Positions 7,750 through 16,448 of a stretch of DNA of 64,000 nucleotides are shown piece after piece (position 1 is the stretch's first letter; each line of letters begins with the position of its first letter). The notes under the pieces were generated by a model that saw nothing but the letters and a program-made list of their open reading frames with translations, had not been told where the DNA came from and did not search any database. Position numbers and translations under genes: made by a program. The DNA lies in assembly GCA_037969035.1 (NCBI GenBank), contig JBBKWU010000013.1, positions 122,991-186,990 on the forward strand. Direction: 5' to 3'. Origin of the DNA: JBBKWU01 sp037969035. Its GTDB lineage: Bacteria; Pseudomonadota; Alphaproteobacteria; Micavibrionales; Micavibrionaceae.

Positions 7750-9177
7750 ATGGAAATATATACGCTGGCGGTTGATTTAAAGCTGCCTGAAGACGGGAAA
7801 ATCAAAATTCTGGAATTGATGTCTTCGCACCACGCGGGCAGCGCGGGATATAATATGATTCCCGGTCATCAAAGAATGCAGCAAGATTTGATTTTCGATC
7901 ATTTGCAGGATCTCGCGGGTTCGGGGTATTTTTTTACGTCCGCTAATGTTGATACCAATCTTTTCAAAGAGATCGTTGATCATGTGCCGCGCATAATGGG
8001 TAAAAAGGGTAATGTTTTTTATCCGCTGCGCCAAAATGATAATGCGGAGCTTGCCCATATTCAAAGAGATGAGCTCGGCTTTTGTAACCGCCATAAACAT
8101 CATTTAACGACTGTGAACGCCGACCAAACGTTTTTGGCGACGATTAATGATAAGGCTTTGGCGGCGCTCATGGTTGAAGATGATCTTACGGGCGGTAAAT
8201 CTTACGGCGATGCTTTTGCTCCTGCTGTTGTGCTGCCGACGCAATATGATAAGGGCATGGCAAGCAGGGTGCGTGTGGCGTTGGGTGATTCCAAATTATA
8301 CGTGATAAAACCTGTTGAGGCGGCGCAAGGCAGCGGTGTGCGGGTTGTTCCTGCGCGTAAGCTTGATGCGATGCTTCGTAAAATTTTGGTCGATCTTCGA
8401 AAATACGAAAAATCAGGGATGGGCAAAGATTATTGGCGTTCAGATCAAATGCCGATGTTTTTGGTTGAACCTTATGTGGCATCAAAATCTGTGGCGGGCA
8501 TGGGCAATAAGGCGCGCCGTAAATATGATGGCACGATGCGCGTGTTTTTGACCTTGCACCGTAAAGATGCGGCGACACCGTTCGCGGTCAAAGTTCATGA
8601 TGCCTATTGGAAATTACCGCGAAAGAGCCTTTCGGCGTTTGGTCGTCATGAGAGAAGCGTGTCGCATTCGCCGCATCGTTTGGAAGGCGAAACATTTGGA
8701 AAATTCATTCGTGATACGTTTAACCGTAAAGCGGACACGATCAATAGCGCCGCAGTAGATGATGCGGATAAGGACACCGTATTTCCGCAAGTTGCGGAGG
8801 CTGCGCAGGCCTTTGTTACGGATTTGCTGTCACAGGATTTACGGACACGCATTACAGGGCTTTTAAATTCTGATGATAACGTTAAACAATCTGTCGGGGT
8901 TGCTCTTGCAACACACCCTGATTATTACGTTTCCACCGATAGCGAGATGTTGGCATCTGATAATTGCGAATTTCCAACAAGTTTTCGGGAGCGGATTAAA
9001 GAATTTGTCGCAGATCGAGATCACCCTGCGTATATCATGTTGCGCATTTTTGCTAATCATCATCAAGTTGCTGAACCAAGGGGCTTGGGGCGGAATTTGA
9101 AAGAGTTTTTTGATGAGCAAGATGAACGCGCCAAGACGGATAAATTATTGAGCATCATCTCGGATATGAAGCTTTAG
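7750..9177 (+). CDS. Predicted ATP-grasp-like protein of unknown substrate
   Basis: A 475-residue soluble protein. The middle holds LYVIKPVEAAQGSGVRVVP near residues 182-200, which resembles the nucleotide-binding strand and glycine-rich loop of ATP-grasp ligases. FLVEPYV and YDGTMRVFLTLH follow where such enzymes carry the adenine-contact and metal-binding strands. I do not recognise a named enzyme family, so the reaction is unknown; peptide, glutathione-like or cell-wall ligation are only possibilities. The start at 7750 has AGGA eight bases upstream and lies behind a good promoter; an in-frame start at 7711 would place the start codon inside that promoter. It is followed 32 bases later by thrC. 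Confidence 0.55.
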   Translation: MEIYTLAVDLKLPEDGKIKILELMSSHHAGSAGYNMIPGHQRMQQDLIFDHLQDLAGSGYFFTSANVDTNLFKEIVDHVPRIMGKKGNVFYPLRQNDNAELAHIQRDELGFCNRHKHHLTTVNADQTFLATINDKALAALMVEDDLTGGKSYGDAFAPAVVLPTQYDKGMASRVRVALGDSKLYVIKPVEAAQGSGVRVVPARKLDAMLRKILVDLRKYEKSGMGKDYWRSDQMPMFLVEPYVASKSVAGMGNKARRKYDGTMRVFLTLHRKDAATPFAVKVHDAYWKLPRKSLSAFGRHERSVSHSPHRLEGETFGKFIRDTFNRKADTINSAAVDDADKDTVFPQVAEAAQAFVTDLLSQDLRTRITGLLNSDDNVKQSVGVALATHPDYYVSTDSEMLASDNCEFPTSFRERIKEFVADRDHPAYIMLRIFANHHQVAEPRGLGRNLKEFFDEQDERAKTDKLLSIISDMKL

Positions 9178-9209
9178 ATCGTGACAACGATTGCATCTTA
9201 TGGTGCAAT

Positions 9210-10634
9210 ATGGCTATGAAATTTATATCAACGCGTGGGCAATCCCCCGCACTCTCATTTACTGATGTTTTACTGTCTGGCACCGCGCCAGATGGGGGGC
9301 TGTATCTGCCCGAAGTCTGGCCGCATTTCAGTGCGGATGATTTTGCCGCGATAGCAGGGAAAAGCTATGCCGAGATCGCGCAGGCTATTATCACGCCGTT
9401 TGTTGGTGACGATATTGCGCCCGCTGATTTATCGCGAATTCTGCATGAAACCTATGAAGATGGTGCGTTTGATGACGCCAAAATTGCCCCGCTTGTAAAG
9501 CTTTCCGATGATTTATATTTGATGGAGCTGTTTCACGGGCCGACGCTGTCATTCAAGGATTATGCCTTGCAATGTTTGGGGCAGTTGTTTGACCATGTTC
9601 TGGCACAAAAAGGTGAGCGTATCACGATCATTGGTGCAACTTCGGGGGATACGGGGTCAGCGGCGATTGAGGCTTGTCGTGGGCTTGATAATGTTGATAT
9701 TTTCATCCTGCACCCATCGGGGCGCACGTCGGAAATTCAGCGTAAGCAGATGACATCTGTTGACGCGCCGAATGTGTTTAATATTGCTCTCAAAGGCACA
9801 TTTGATGATTGTCAGGCGATTGTGAAATCGTTATTTGCCGATCAGGATTTGCGTGAGGAACTGAATTTATCCGCCGTGAACTCAATCAACTGGGCGCGGA
9901 TTATGATGCAGACGGTTTATTACTTTTCGGCCTGTATCGAAGCACAACAAGGCAACACTAATGACATTCGAAACGTATCGTTTTCTGTGCCAACGGGGAA
10001 TTTTGGGAATGTTTTCGCGGCTTACTGCGCAAAAAAAATGGGTGCGCCGATTGGGAAACTTGTCATTGGCACAAACCGCAATGACATCATCACGCGCTTT
10101 TTTGAAAGCGGCGAAATGAAGATGGGGAGCGTTGAGCCTTCCATCAGCCCGAGCATGGATATTCAAGTTTCGAGCAATTTCGAGCGGTATTTGTGCGAAC
10201 TTCTTGGGCGCGATCATGATGAGCTGAGGACGCTTATGACTCAGTTCAAAACCGAGCGTTATTTTAGCGTTCCTGCGGATACGCTCTTACAAGCGCAAGA
10301 TGATTTTATGGCCTATCGCTGTGATGATGCGCTTACGGCCGCTGTTATGCGCACAACCTTGAATGATACAGGCATCATGATTGACCCGCACACAGCCGTT
10401 GGCATGCATGCCGCGCAATCCGCGATCAACGATGGTCATATTGAGGGGCCGATGGTTGTGCTCGCCTGCGCGCACCCTGCAAAATTTGGTGATTCGGTGA
10501 CATTAGCCTGTAATCAGCAGCCTGATATGCCCGCGCGTTTGGCTGCGGTTTTGGATAAAGCCGAACATGTGACGACGCTGCCTAATGATGAAGCACAAGT
10601 GCGTGATTTTATCCGGAACAATGTGACCCTATAA
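9210..10634 (+). CDS. thrC: Threonine synthase
   Basis: PLP enzyme converting O-phosphohomoserine to threonine, cytoplasmic. The 474 residues show the N-terminal STRG and FTDVLLSGTAPDGGLYLP blocks. The PLP lysine is K116 in FHGPTLSFKDYALQ, and the phosphate-binding loop GATSGDTGSAA follows near residue 143. PTGNFGNVFAAY is the conserved substrate loop. Length fits the long gamma/alpha-proteobacterial type. The start could be 9210 or the ATG two codons later (9216); neither has a clear ribosome site. No other threonine biosynthesis gene is nearby. Confidence 0.95.
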   Translation: MAMKFISTRGQSPALSFTDVLLSGTAPDGGLYLPEVWPHFSADDFAAIAGKSYAEIAQAIITPFVGDDIAPADLSRILHETYEDGAFDDAKIAPLVKLSDDLYLMELFHGPTLSFKDYALQCLGQLFDHVLAQKGERITIIGATSGDTGSAAIEACRGLDNVDIFILHPSGRTSEIQRKQMTSVDAPNVFNIALKGTFDDCQAIVKSLFADQDLREELNLSAVNSINWARIMMQTVYYFSACIEAQQGNTNDIRNVSFSVPTGNFGNVFAAYCAKKMGAPIGKLVIGTNRNDIITRFFESGEMKMGSVEPSISPSMDIQVSSNFERYLCELLGRDHDELRTLMTQFKTERYFSVPADTLLQAQDDFMAYRCDDALTAAVMRTTLNDTGIMIDPHTAVGMHAAQSAINDGHIEGPMVVLACAHPAKFGDSVTLACNQQPDMPARLAAVLDKAEHVTTLPNDEAQVRDFIRNNVTL

Positions 10635-10720
10635 ATCCGCTCAAACCCTTGTAAATTACCTGTTTTTTAATCTTTTCTTGTCAGAATAATGACGAAGAGC
10701 ATTGGTATAGGTAATATATA

Positions 10721-12187
10721 ATGGTTATCGGAAAATTATTCGGGATTGAAGCTGCAGCGGAAAAGCTGACAAACAGCGTTATGAACTCCGGATTTATCAA
10801 GAAAACAGACAGCTTGTTGGCCTTGTTTAACGGTGTGGCTGGCTATGCACTTGAAAACGGCTTAAGCGCGGATTTTAAAGAGCATCGTGCCCAGAAAAAT
10901 CTGAGTGTGAGTATAAATATTAATACGGGCTCTATGGCTGATCCTGAAGGTCAAGAGGGCATGGCTCACCTGATCGAACATATGGCTTTTTTCCGCCAAG
11001 AAAAATTTATTGATGCAATTCGCAAAGAATTAGAGAAACGTGGCGGCGCATGGGAGGGGCTCACAAACCTCTACGGTACGAAATTCAACTTTGAAATACC
11101 TTATAGCCGAAGCAATAGTCGTTTTTTAATGGAAACGGTATCGAAGATAGTTTTCAGTAATGAGTTCGATCAAGAACAACTCGACGAGGAACAAAATGTG
11201 ATTGATAATGAGCTTTACCGAGATGACGATGGTACAAAGCGCGATATTCAACGCTTGCTTAATGCCAGTATAGGGCTATCGGCATGCGGCGAATTTGATC
11301 AAACGATTGGTGAAAAGATACTTGGTAGAGGGAACACAAGAAAATCTATTACGCTTAATGATTTGAAAACTTTTCATCGTGACAATTATGTGGCCACTAA
11401 CGCACAGGTAAAAATTGCTTGTCCTCGTGGTACAAAAGGCCGCCTATTCAGGCTTTTAAAAGATAATTTCTCTGATGTGCCTTCTTATGGTACTCAAAGC
11501 GAGGTTGAGGAGAATATCGATAAGCCATATCAGGGCGGAGAAAACCATTTGGACATTCAGGATCTTCGGCAAACCCATTTTGCACTAGCTTTTTATATGC
11601 CTAAGGCCACTGGTGGAAGAGAAACAGTAGAGCAAAGAGCGTTAACCTCCTATATTGAGAAGCGACTAAAGGATGAGATGCGCGGCGTAACCAACCGCAG
11701 GGTGTATCAAACTTATGCTTATATAGGGCACTATGAAAAACAAAGTTTCATTAGTATTTCAACATCCGTGAAGCCTGAACAAGCCGATACGGTTCTTCCC
11801 ATTGTGGCAAATATTATCAAAGAAATTTCTGAAGGACGAATTGATAAAGATCGTTTTAAAGCGGTTAAAGCAGGGATGAGAAGGCAAAATCTTGAAAAAA
11901 GCTTTAACAACCGCACGTCACTGGAAAATTTCAATTCTCCGCTTAAGCAAAGAGTCTCGGAGTATCGTGATGCTAAATATTCCAGACAGGTTGAACCAAA
12001 AGATTTAACGCAGCTTATCAACGAGGCTCTAACTTATCCGCCGACAATGTTGACAGCAGGCAACAATGAAAAAGTTCAGACATTTGAAAGCTTCAGACAG
12101 ATGCTTCCAGAAAAAGTGACTGAGAATGTTGCTGATATTGCTCGGGAAAAAAAACCAGAAACTATATCAAACACCCGTCAGGTTTGA
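10721..12187 (+). CDS. Divergent M16-family (insulinase-like) peptidase
   Basis: A 488-residue protein with an intact inverted zinc motif, H83-L-I-E-H87, and the third ligand E164 in DNELYRDD at the normal distance of 77 residues, so metal binding is expected. Outside this block it is diverged. It lacks an evident signal peptide, and its base composition is visibly more A+T-rich than the genes beside it, with more AGA and AAA codons. It is directly followed by a second, standard M16 gene. M16 proteins often act as pairs with one inactive partner, but here both keep the zinc motif. Confidence 0.8.
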   Translation: MVIGKLFGIEAAAEKLTNSVMNSGFIKKTDSLLALFNGVAGYALENGLSADFKEHRAQKNLSVSININTGSMADPEGQEGMAHLIEHMAFFRQEKFIDAIRKELEKRGGAWEGLTNLYGTKFNFEIPYSRSNSRFLMETVSKIVFSNEFDQEQLDEEQNVIDNELYRDDDGTKRDIQRLLNASIGLSACGEFDQTIGEKILGRGNTRKSITLNDLKTFHRDNYVATNAQVKIACPRGTKGRLFRLLKDNFSDVPSYGTQSEVEENIDKPYQGGENHLDIQDLRQTHFALAFYMPKATGGRETVEQRALTSYIEKRLKDEMRGVTNRRVYQTYAYIGHYEKQSFISISTSVKPEQADTVLPIVANIIKEISEGRIDKDRFKAVKAGMRRQNLEKSFNNRTSLENFNSPLKQRVSEYRDAKYSRQVEPKDLTQLINEALTYPPTMLTAGNNEKVQTFESFRQMLPEKVTENVADIAREKKPETISNTRQV

Positions 12188-12230
12188 CAAAGGACTTGCA
12201 TTTAAGATTGTAAGCTAATATTTAGTTTCC

Positions 12231-13499
12231 ATGATAAATGAAACAAAATTGACCACTCTTCCGTCTGGTCTGCGGATTATGACGGATCATGTTCCTACGG
12301 TGGACAGCGTTTCGCTGGGTATTTGGGCAGATGTTGGCACGCGCCATGAAGATTTGGCGCATAATGGTGTCGCGCATATGGTTGAACATATGATGTTCAA
12401 GGGCACGCCAACGCGCACGGCACCGCAAATCGCGGAGCAAATCGAAGATGTCGGCGGACATATGAACGCCTATACTAGCCGCGAAGTCACGGCCTATCAT
12501 ATTCACCTATTGAAAGAAGATGCAGGGCTAGCGCTGAATGTTTTGTCTGACATGATCCAGCATTCGTCAATGCCTGATGATGAGATTACGCGCGAACAGC
12601 AAGTGATTTTGCAAGAAATAGGCATGACGAACGATACGCCCGATGATCTGGTCTTTGATCAATACCAAGAAACTGCCTATCCTGATCAAGCGCTCGGTGC
12701 GCCTATCTTGGGGCGTTCTGATGTGGTGTCTGGTATGACACGCGATACGATGATGGGTTACGTGCAACGCTTTTACACGCCGCAGCGTTTAGTTGTGTCA
12801 GCAGCAGGTAATATCAAGCACGAAGATTTCGTTGCACAAGTACAAGAGAGCCTTGCTGATCTACCGCAAAACAGCGTGCAAAATAACGGTACACCTGCGG
12901 ATTATCATGGTGGTGAGCACCGCACGGAAAAAGATCTGGAACAAAGCCATATTATTTTAGGCTTCCAAGGCGTTTCCCGTATGGATGATGATTTTTATGC
13001 GGCCGCGATTTTGTCGACGATTATGGGCGGTGGCATGTCTTCGCGCCTGTTCCAAGAAATCCGTGAAAAACGCGGTCTTGTTTATTCGATTTTCAGCTTC
13101 CACTCACCGTTCCAAGATGATGGAATTTTTGGTGTTTATGCGGGAACAGGGCCAAATCATTTGCCCGAATTAATGCCTGTGCTGTGCGATGAAATTCTAA
13201 ACGTGCCGAATAATATAACCGAAACTGAATTAAAGCGTGCCAAATCACAGATCAAGGCCAGCATGGTTATGGGGCAGGAATCAATGAACCGCCGCGCCAA
13301 CCAGCAAGCCAAACATTTAATCCATTATGGCGAGATCATGGATATGCAGGAAAATATAGCGCGTATTGATGCGCTTCAAATTGCGGATATCGCCCGCGCG
13401 GCAAAGCGCATTTTTGCGAGCAAAGTAACTCTTGCAGGGCTTGGCCCACTTAAAAATCTTGAAAATTTAGAGCAGATCGCAGGGCGTTTAGCCGCATGA
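12231..13499 (+). CDS. M16-family processing peptidase (MPP-beta/PqqL-like)
   Basis: A 422-residue zinc peptidase close to the mitochondrial processing peptidase beta type common in alphaproteobacteria. The zinc motif is H49-M-V-E-H53 with E129 as third ligand (VILQEIGM). The C-terminal substrate-binding Arg/Tyr block FQEIREKRGLVYSI is present, so the single chain has both halves of the active site. No signal peptide is obvious. Its stop overlaps the next start by four bases (ATGA), coupling it to the GNAT gene. The immediate upstream neighbour is the divergent M16 gene. Confidence 0.9.
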   Translation: MINETKLTTLPSGLRIMTDHVPTVDSVSLGIWADVGTRHEDLAHNGVAHMVEHMMFKGTPTRTAPQIAEQIEDVGGHMNAYTSREVTAYHIHLLKEDAGLALNVLSDMIQHSSMPDDEITREQQVILQEIGMTNDTPDDLVFDQYQETAYPDQALGAPILGRSDVVSGMTRDTMMGYVQRFYTPQRLVVSAAGNIKHEDFVAQVQESLADLPQNSVQNNGTPADYHGGEHRTEKDLEQSHIILGFQGVSRMDDDFYAAAILSTIMGGGMSSRLFQEIREKRGLVYSIFSFHSPFQDDGIFGVYAGTGPNHLPELMPVLCDEILNVPNNITETELKRAKSQIKASMVMGQESMNRRANQQAKHLIHYGEIMDMQENIARIDALQIADIARAAKRIFASKVTLAGLGPLKNLENLEQIAGRLAA

Positions 13500-14101
13500 T
13501 TTTTTCACAACGGAAAAATGGTGTTGTTAAGAAGAATGCTCCCTCCATTGATATCAGAATAGAAGGCGAGCGTTTGTTTTTGCGTCCGCCAACATTGGGT
13601 GATTGGCAAAAATGGGCGGATGTACGGGAAAAGAACCGTGATCATTTAAGTGCGTTTGAACCGGAATGGCCTGAAAACTGTCTTGAAGCATCGTTCTTTC
13701 AACGCCGTTTGGCCAAGCAAGGAAAAGATTGGGCTGCGGATCGTGGCTATAGCTTTTTGATTTTTAAAAATGAGGGCACATTGATTGGCGGCGTGAATAT
13801 CAACAACGTCGTGCGCGGTGCCGCGCATTTTGCATCATTTGGCTATTGGCTCGATCAAGAGGCACAAGGAAACGGTTATATGCGTGAGGCACTACAAATG
13901 ATGCTGCAATTTTCGTCTGAGACACTTGTTCTGCACCGTATGAATGCCGCGTGTGTTACAGATAATGATCGTAGTGCGCAGCTTTTACTGCGGCTTGGGT
14001 TCAAAGAAGAAGGCTTGGCCGAGAAGTATCTTCATATTAATGGAGTATGGCAAGATCACCGTTTATTCGGGCTTACTCTTGATTCTGACGAGGCAGTTTA
14101 A
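13496..14101 (+). CDS. GNAT acetyltransferase, RimJ/RimL-like
   Basis: A 201-residue protein of the RimJ-like GNAT group, which acetylates the N-terminal amine of ribosomal or other proteins using acetyl-CoA. Family features: GERLFLRPPTLGDW at residues 23-36, the acetyl-CoA pyrophosphate loop EAQGNGYMREAL near 122, and the C-terminal NDRSAQLLLRLGFKEEG block near 160. The start overlaps the stop of the upstream M16 gene by four bases. The 3' end overlaps the convergent transglutaminase-like gene by 29 bases. The exact substrate cannot be read from sequence. Confidence 0.88.
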   Translation: MIFSQRKNGVVKKNAPSIDIRIEGERLFLRPPTLGDWQKWADVREKNRDHLSAFEPEWPENCLEASFFQRRLAKQGKDWAADRGYSFLIFKNEGTLIGGVNINNVVRGAAHFASFGYWLDQEAQGNGYMREALQMMLQFSSETLVLHRMNAACVTDNDRSAQLLLRLGFKEEGLAEKYLHINGVWQDHRLFGLTLDSDEAV

Positions 14102-14900
14102 TCGTCTCACTGTGGCACTGTCCTGCGGTGAATAATGTGCAATATGCCATTGGGTTTACCTTGGTCAGAAACGGGTCGGTCATATCAAATCGATCAGGAT
14201 TAACAAGCAACGGGTTATAATCAGCTTCAAAATCAATGAGTGATGCCAGCGCAAAAAGAGAAATCAATCTATTTTCGTTCGCAGGGTTATAGGCGCAGGC
14301 ACCGTCATTATTGCAAGGTAGGAAATTTTCTTTCATCGGCGCGCTTAATAAATCTTCTGTCGATGCGCGTTGCTCTGTTCCTTTAAAAATCCAGTACATA
14401 TTTTTATCCGCATCCTGAATTTCCCATTTAGATGTTTGCGGGTTGTAGACTTCTAAAAAAGTGTGTGAATCTTGTACGTCTTTGGCGGTATACACCACCA
14501 CGGGGCGCGCCCGAATTTTCATGGCTTTTAGCAAATGATAAAGAATCGCGGTGCGGGATGCGCATTCCATATGCGGTTTTTTGTCGATGCTGCCACTGGC
14601 ATTAAATAAGATCATTTGTGTGAGAAGTGGAATATTGCCCCAGTAAGAATAAAATTCCTTATCAATTTTATGAATGGAGTTATTTTGTATCAGCAACCGC
14701 GCCGCATCGACTTTCTCATGAAAGGTAGCATCAGGTTTAAGCTGTAGCAGAGGAATGAGAAGTGCCGCATCGTTTGTGAATTTCTCTGCAGCGACTGGAT
14801 CCGACGGAAAGGCGGCTGACCACCATGATGCGGCGTGTGAGGTCGTGCTGTTTAGGGCAAGGGCTATACAAAATACGGTAATGAAAAGGATATGCTTCAT
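14073..14900 (-). CDS. Secreted transglutaminase-like (Cys-His-Asp) protein
   Basis: A 275-residue exported protein. Residues 1-24 form a signal peptide (MKHILFITVFCIALALNSTT, Ala-rich cleavage site SHAA-S). The fold call rests on an ordered triad: C113 in MECASRTAILYHLLKAM, H146 in DSHTFLEVYN and D163 in IQDADKN, the spacing seen in transglutaminase-core proteins used as proteases or amidases. C-terminal cysteines in PCNNDGACAYN and CTLFTAGQC may form disulfides. The start overlaps the stop of the AlgH gene by four bases, so the two are translationally coupled. The substrate is unknown; a periplasmic envelope role is my inference. Confidence 0.7.
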   Translation of the reverse strand: MKHILFITVFCIALALNSTTSHAASWWSAAFPSDPVAAEKFTNDAALLIPLLQLKPDATFHEKVDAARLLIQNNSIHKIDKEFYSYWGNIPLLTQMILFNASGSIDKKPHMECASRTAILYHLLKAMKIRARPVVVYTAKDVQDSHTFLEVYNPQTSKWEIQDADKNMYWIFKGTEQRASTEDLLSAPMKENFLPCNNDGACAYNPANENRLISLFALASLIDFEADYNPLLVNPDRFDMTDPFLTKVNPMAYCTLFTAGQCHSETIKLPRQNQE

Positions 14901-15481
14901 GCGTGACCTGCCGTGCCTGAAAGCATGTTGGGGTCGATACCGAGTATTGCGATGGCGGCATCCCATTTATCTTCGGCAGGTGTATCGAAGATGAGATTTT
15001 GATCAGCGTCAATCATAAGCCATGCATTGCTTTGTATTTCTTCTTCAAGCTGGTTTTTTGTCCATCCGGCATAACCAAGTACAAAAACCATATCTTGCGG
15101 GCCTTTGCCGTGTGCAATGTCTTTCATGGCATCAATTGTGCCTGTCACGCCGATATCATTACTGATTTTAATGGTGTCTTTTTGGCTGAAGTCAGTCCCA
15201 TGGAGAATAAAGCCGCGCGCTTGCTCAACTGGGCCACCAGACATGACTTGAATTTTTGCTAGCTCATCGGCCATGGCAGGGTCAGATTCAATATTAAGCT
15301 GCTTTAAAAGCTCTTTAAAATTTAAACCAGGCACGGCGCTATTGATCATAAGCCCCATCGCACCATTTTCATCATGGGTGCAGACAAAAATAACCGACTT
15401 GAAAAAGCGCGGATCATTGATCGTTGGCATAGAAAGCAAAAGCTTTCCTGTCATAAAGTTATTTTCTTTTTGTTGTGCCAT
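14897..15481 (-). CDS. UPF0301 (YqgE/AlgH) family protein
   Basis: A 194-residue member of the YqgE/AlgH family, whose molecular function is unsettled. Conserved blocks: TGKLLLSMPTINDPRFFKSV at residues 11-30, HDENGAMGLMIN near 36, SGGPVEQARGFILH near 81, and FVLGYAGWTKNQLEEEI near 133-149. It is probably cytoplasmic. It is coupled by a four-base overlap to the downstream secreted transglutaminase-like gene. The start at 15481 has only a weak GAG element; an internal ATG at residue 10 is possible. Confidence 0.9.
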   Translation of the reverse strand: MAQQKENNFMTGKLLLSMPTINDPRFFKSVIFVCTHDENGAMGLMINSAVPGLNFKELLKQLNIESDPAMADELAKIQVMSGGPVEQARGFILHGTDFSQKDTIKISNDIGVTGTIDAMKDIAHGKGPQDMVFVLGYAGWTKNQLEEEIQSNAWLMIDADQNLIFDTPAEDKWDAAIAILGIDPNMLSGTAGHA

Positions 15482-15554
15482 GTTATTTTGCAGGTCTCTT
15501 CGCTATTTCTTTAATGGTATAGTGTATTATTAGCTTAAATCTAAAGGCAGGACG

Positions 15555-16418
15555 ATGAAAAGGCACGGATTATTTATAAAATTATGGAGCTGCGTCTGTG
15601 CAGCACTTTTTGCGTATGGTTTGTTCAATAGCGCGGATGCGTCTTATGAGCAGGGCTGGCGTTCGGCTGATTACGTGCAGGCGCGTATCATAAGTGAGAG
15701 CGCCGCGATTGGTGAGGGTGAAGGTGTCACCGTTAATGGCGCGATCGAAGTTCGTTTATCCGATGGCTGGCATGCTTATTGGCGGATGCCGGGTGAGGGC
15801 GGATTGCCGCCACGCTTTAATTGGGATGAATCCGAAAATTTGGCCTCGGTGAATATAAAATGGCCTGCGCCGAACCGTTATCAAACGCTTGATATGTATA
15901 GCTTTGGCTATAAAAATGATGTGATGCTGCCTTTTACAGCCGTTGCCACGGATGCCGCTGCAGAAATGAAGCTACGTTTAAAGGCTGATATTATGGTCTG
16001 TAAGGATATTTGCGTGCCACAACATCTTATGATGGCGCTTGATATTCCTGCGGGCGCACAGACATTCACGATGGATTCCGCGCGTATTCAAAAAGCCGTG
16101 AAAGACTTACCGTTTCAAGAAAACCGTCCCAACCTTCATATCGATAACGTTGTGATCGGTCCCAAAGCATTGGTGGTTAATGTTTTTGCGCAGCGTGGTT
16201 ACGATCAGGCTGATCTATTTGTGGAAAGTGGTGATCTTTATATGACCGCGCCGCCGGTGATAGAGCAGGATGAGGATGATCCGCGCAAGGCACTCATTAA
16301 AATCTTTGCTCCGAATGATGTTGAGAATTTGTTTGATGAAATTGGACATGGTGTTCTAACCTTGACCTTCACAGATGGTACAGATTCCATCGAACGAACA
16401 TTTGATTTCACGCAATAA
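15555..16418 (+). CDS. Periplasmic DsbD-alpha-like protein
   Basis: A 287-residue exported protein related to the N-terminal periplasmic domain of the disulfide reductase DsbD. Residues 1-29 form a signal peptide ending NSADA. The domain shows LSDGWHAYWRMPGEGGLPP at residues 69-86 and the redox pair C149-KDI-C153 in VCKDICVPQ. The transmembrane and thioredoxin parts of full DsbD are absent, as is common for alphaproteobacterial stand-alone versions thought to receive electrons from a CcdA-like partner. AGGCAGGACG precedes the ATG. It converges on the PBP1A gene. Confidence 0.85.
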   Translation: MKRHGLFIKLWSCVCAALFAYGLFNSADASYEQGWRSADYVQARIISESAAIGEGEGVTVNGAIEVRLSDGWHAYWRMPGEGGLPPRFNWDESENLASVNIKWPAPNRYQTLDMYSFGYKNDVMLPFTAVATDAAAEMKLRLKADIMVCKDICVPQHLMMALDIPAGAQTFTMDSARIQKAVKDLPFQENRPNLHIDNVVIGPKALVVNVFAQRGYDQADLFVESGDLYMTAPPVIEQDEDDPRKALIKIFAPNDVENLFDEIGHGVLTLTFTDGTDSIERTFDFTQ

Positions 16419-16448
16419 TCGACAGACATTTCAGTACATTTTGAGGTT

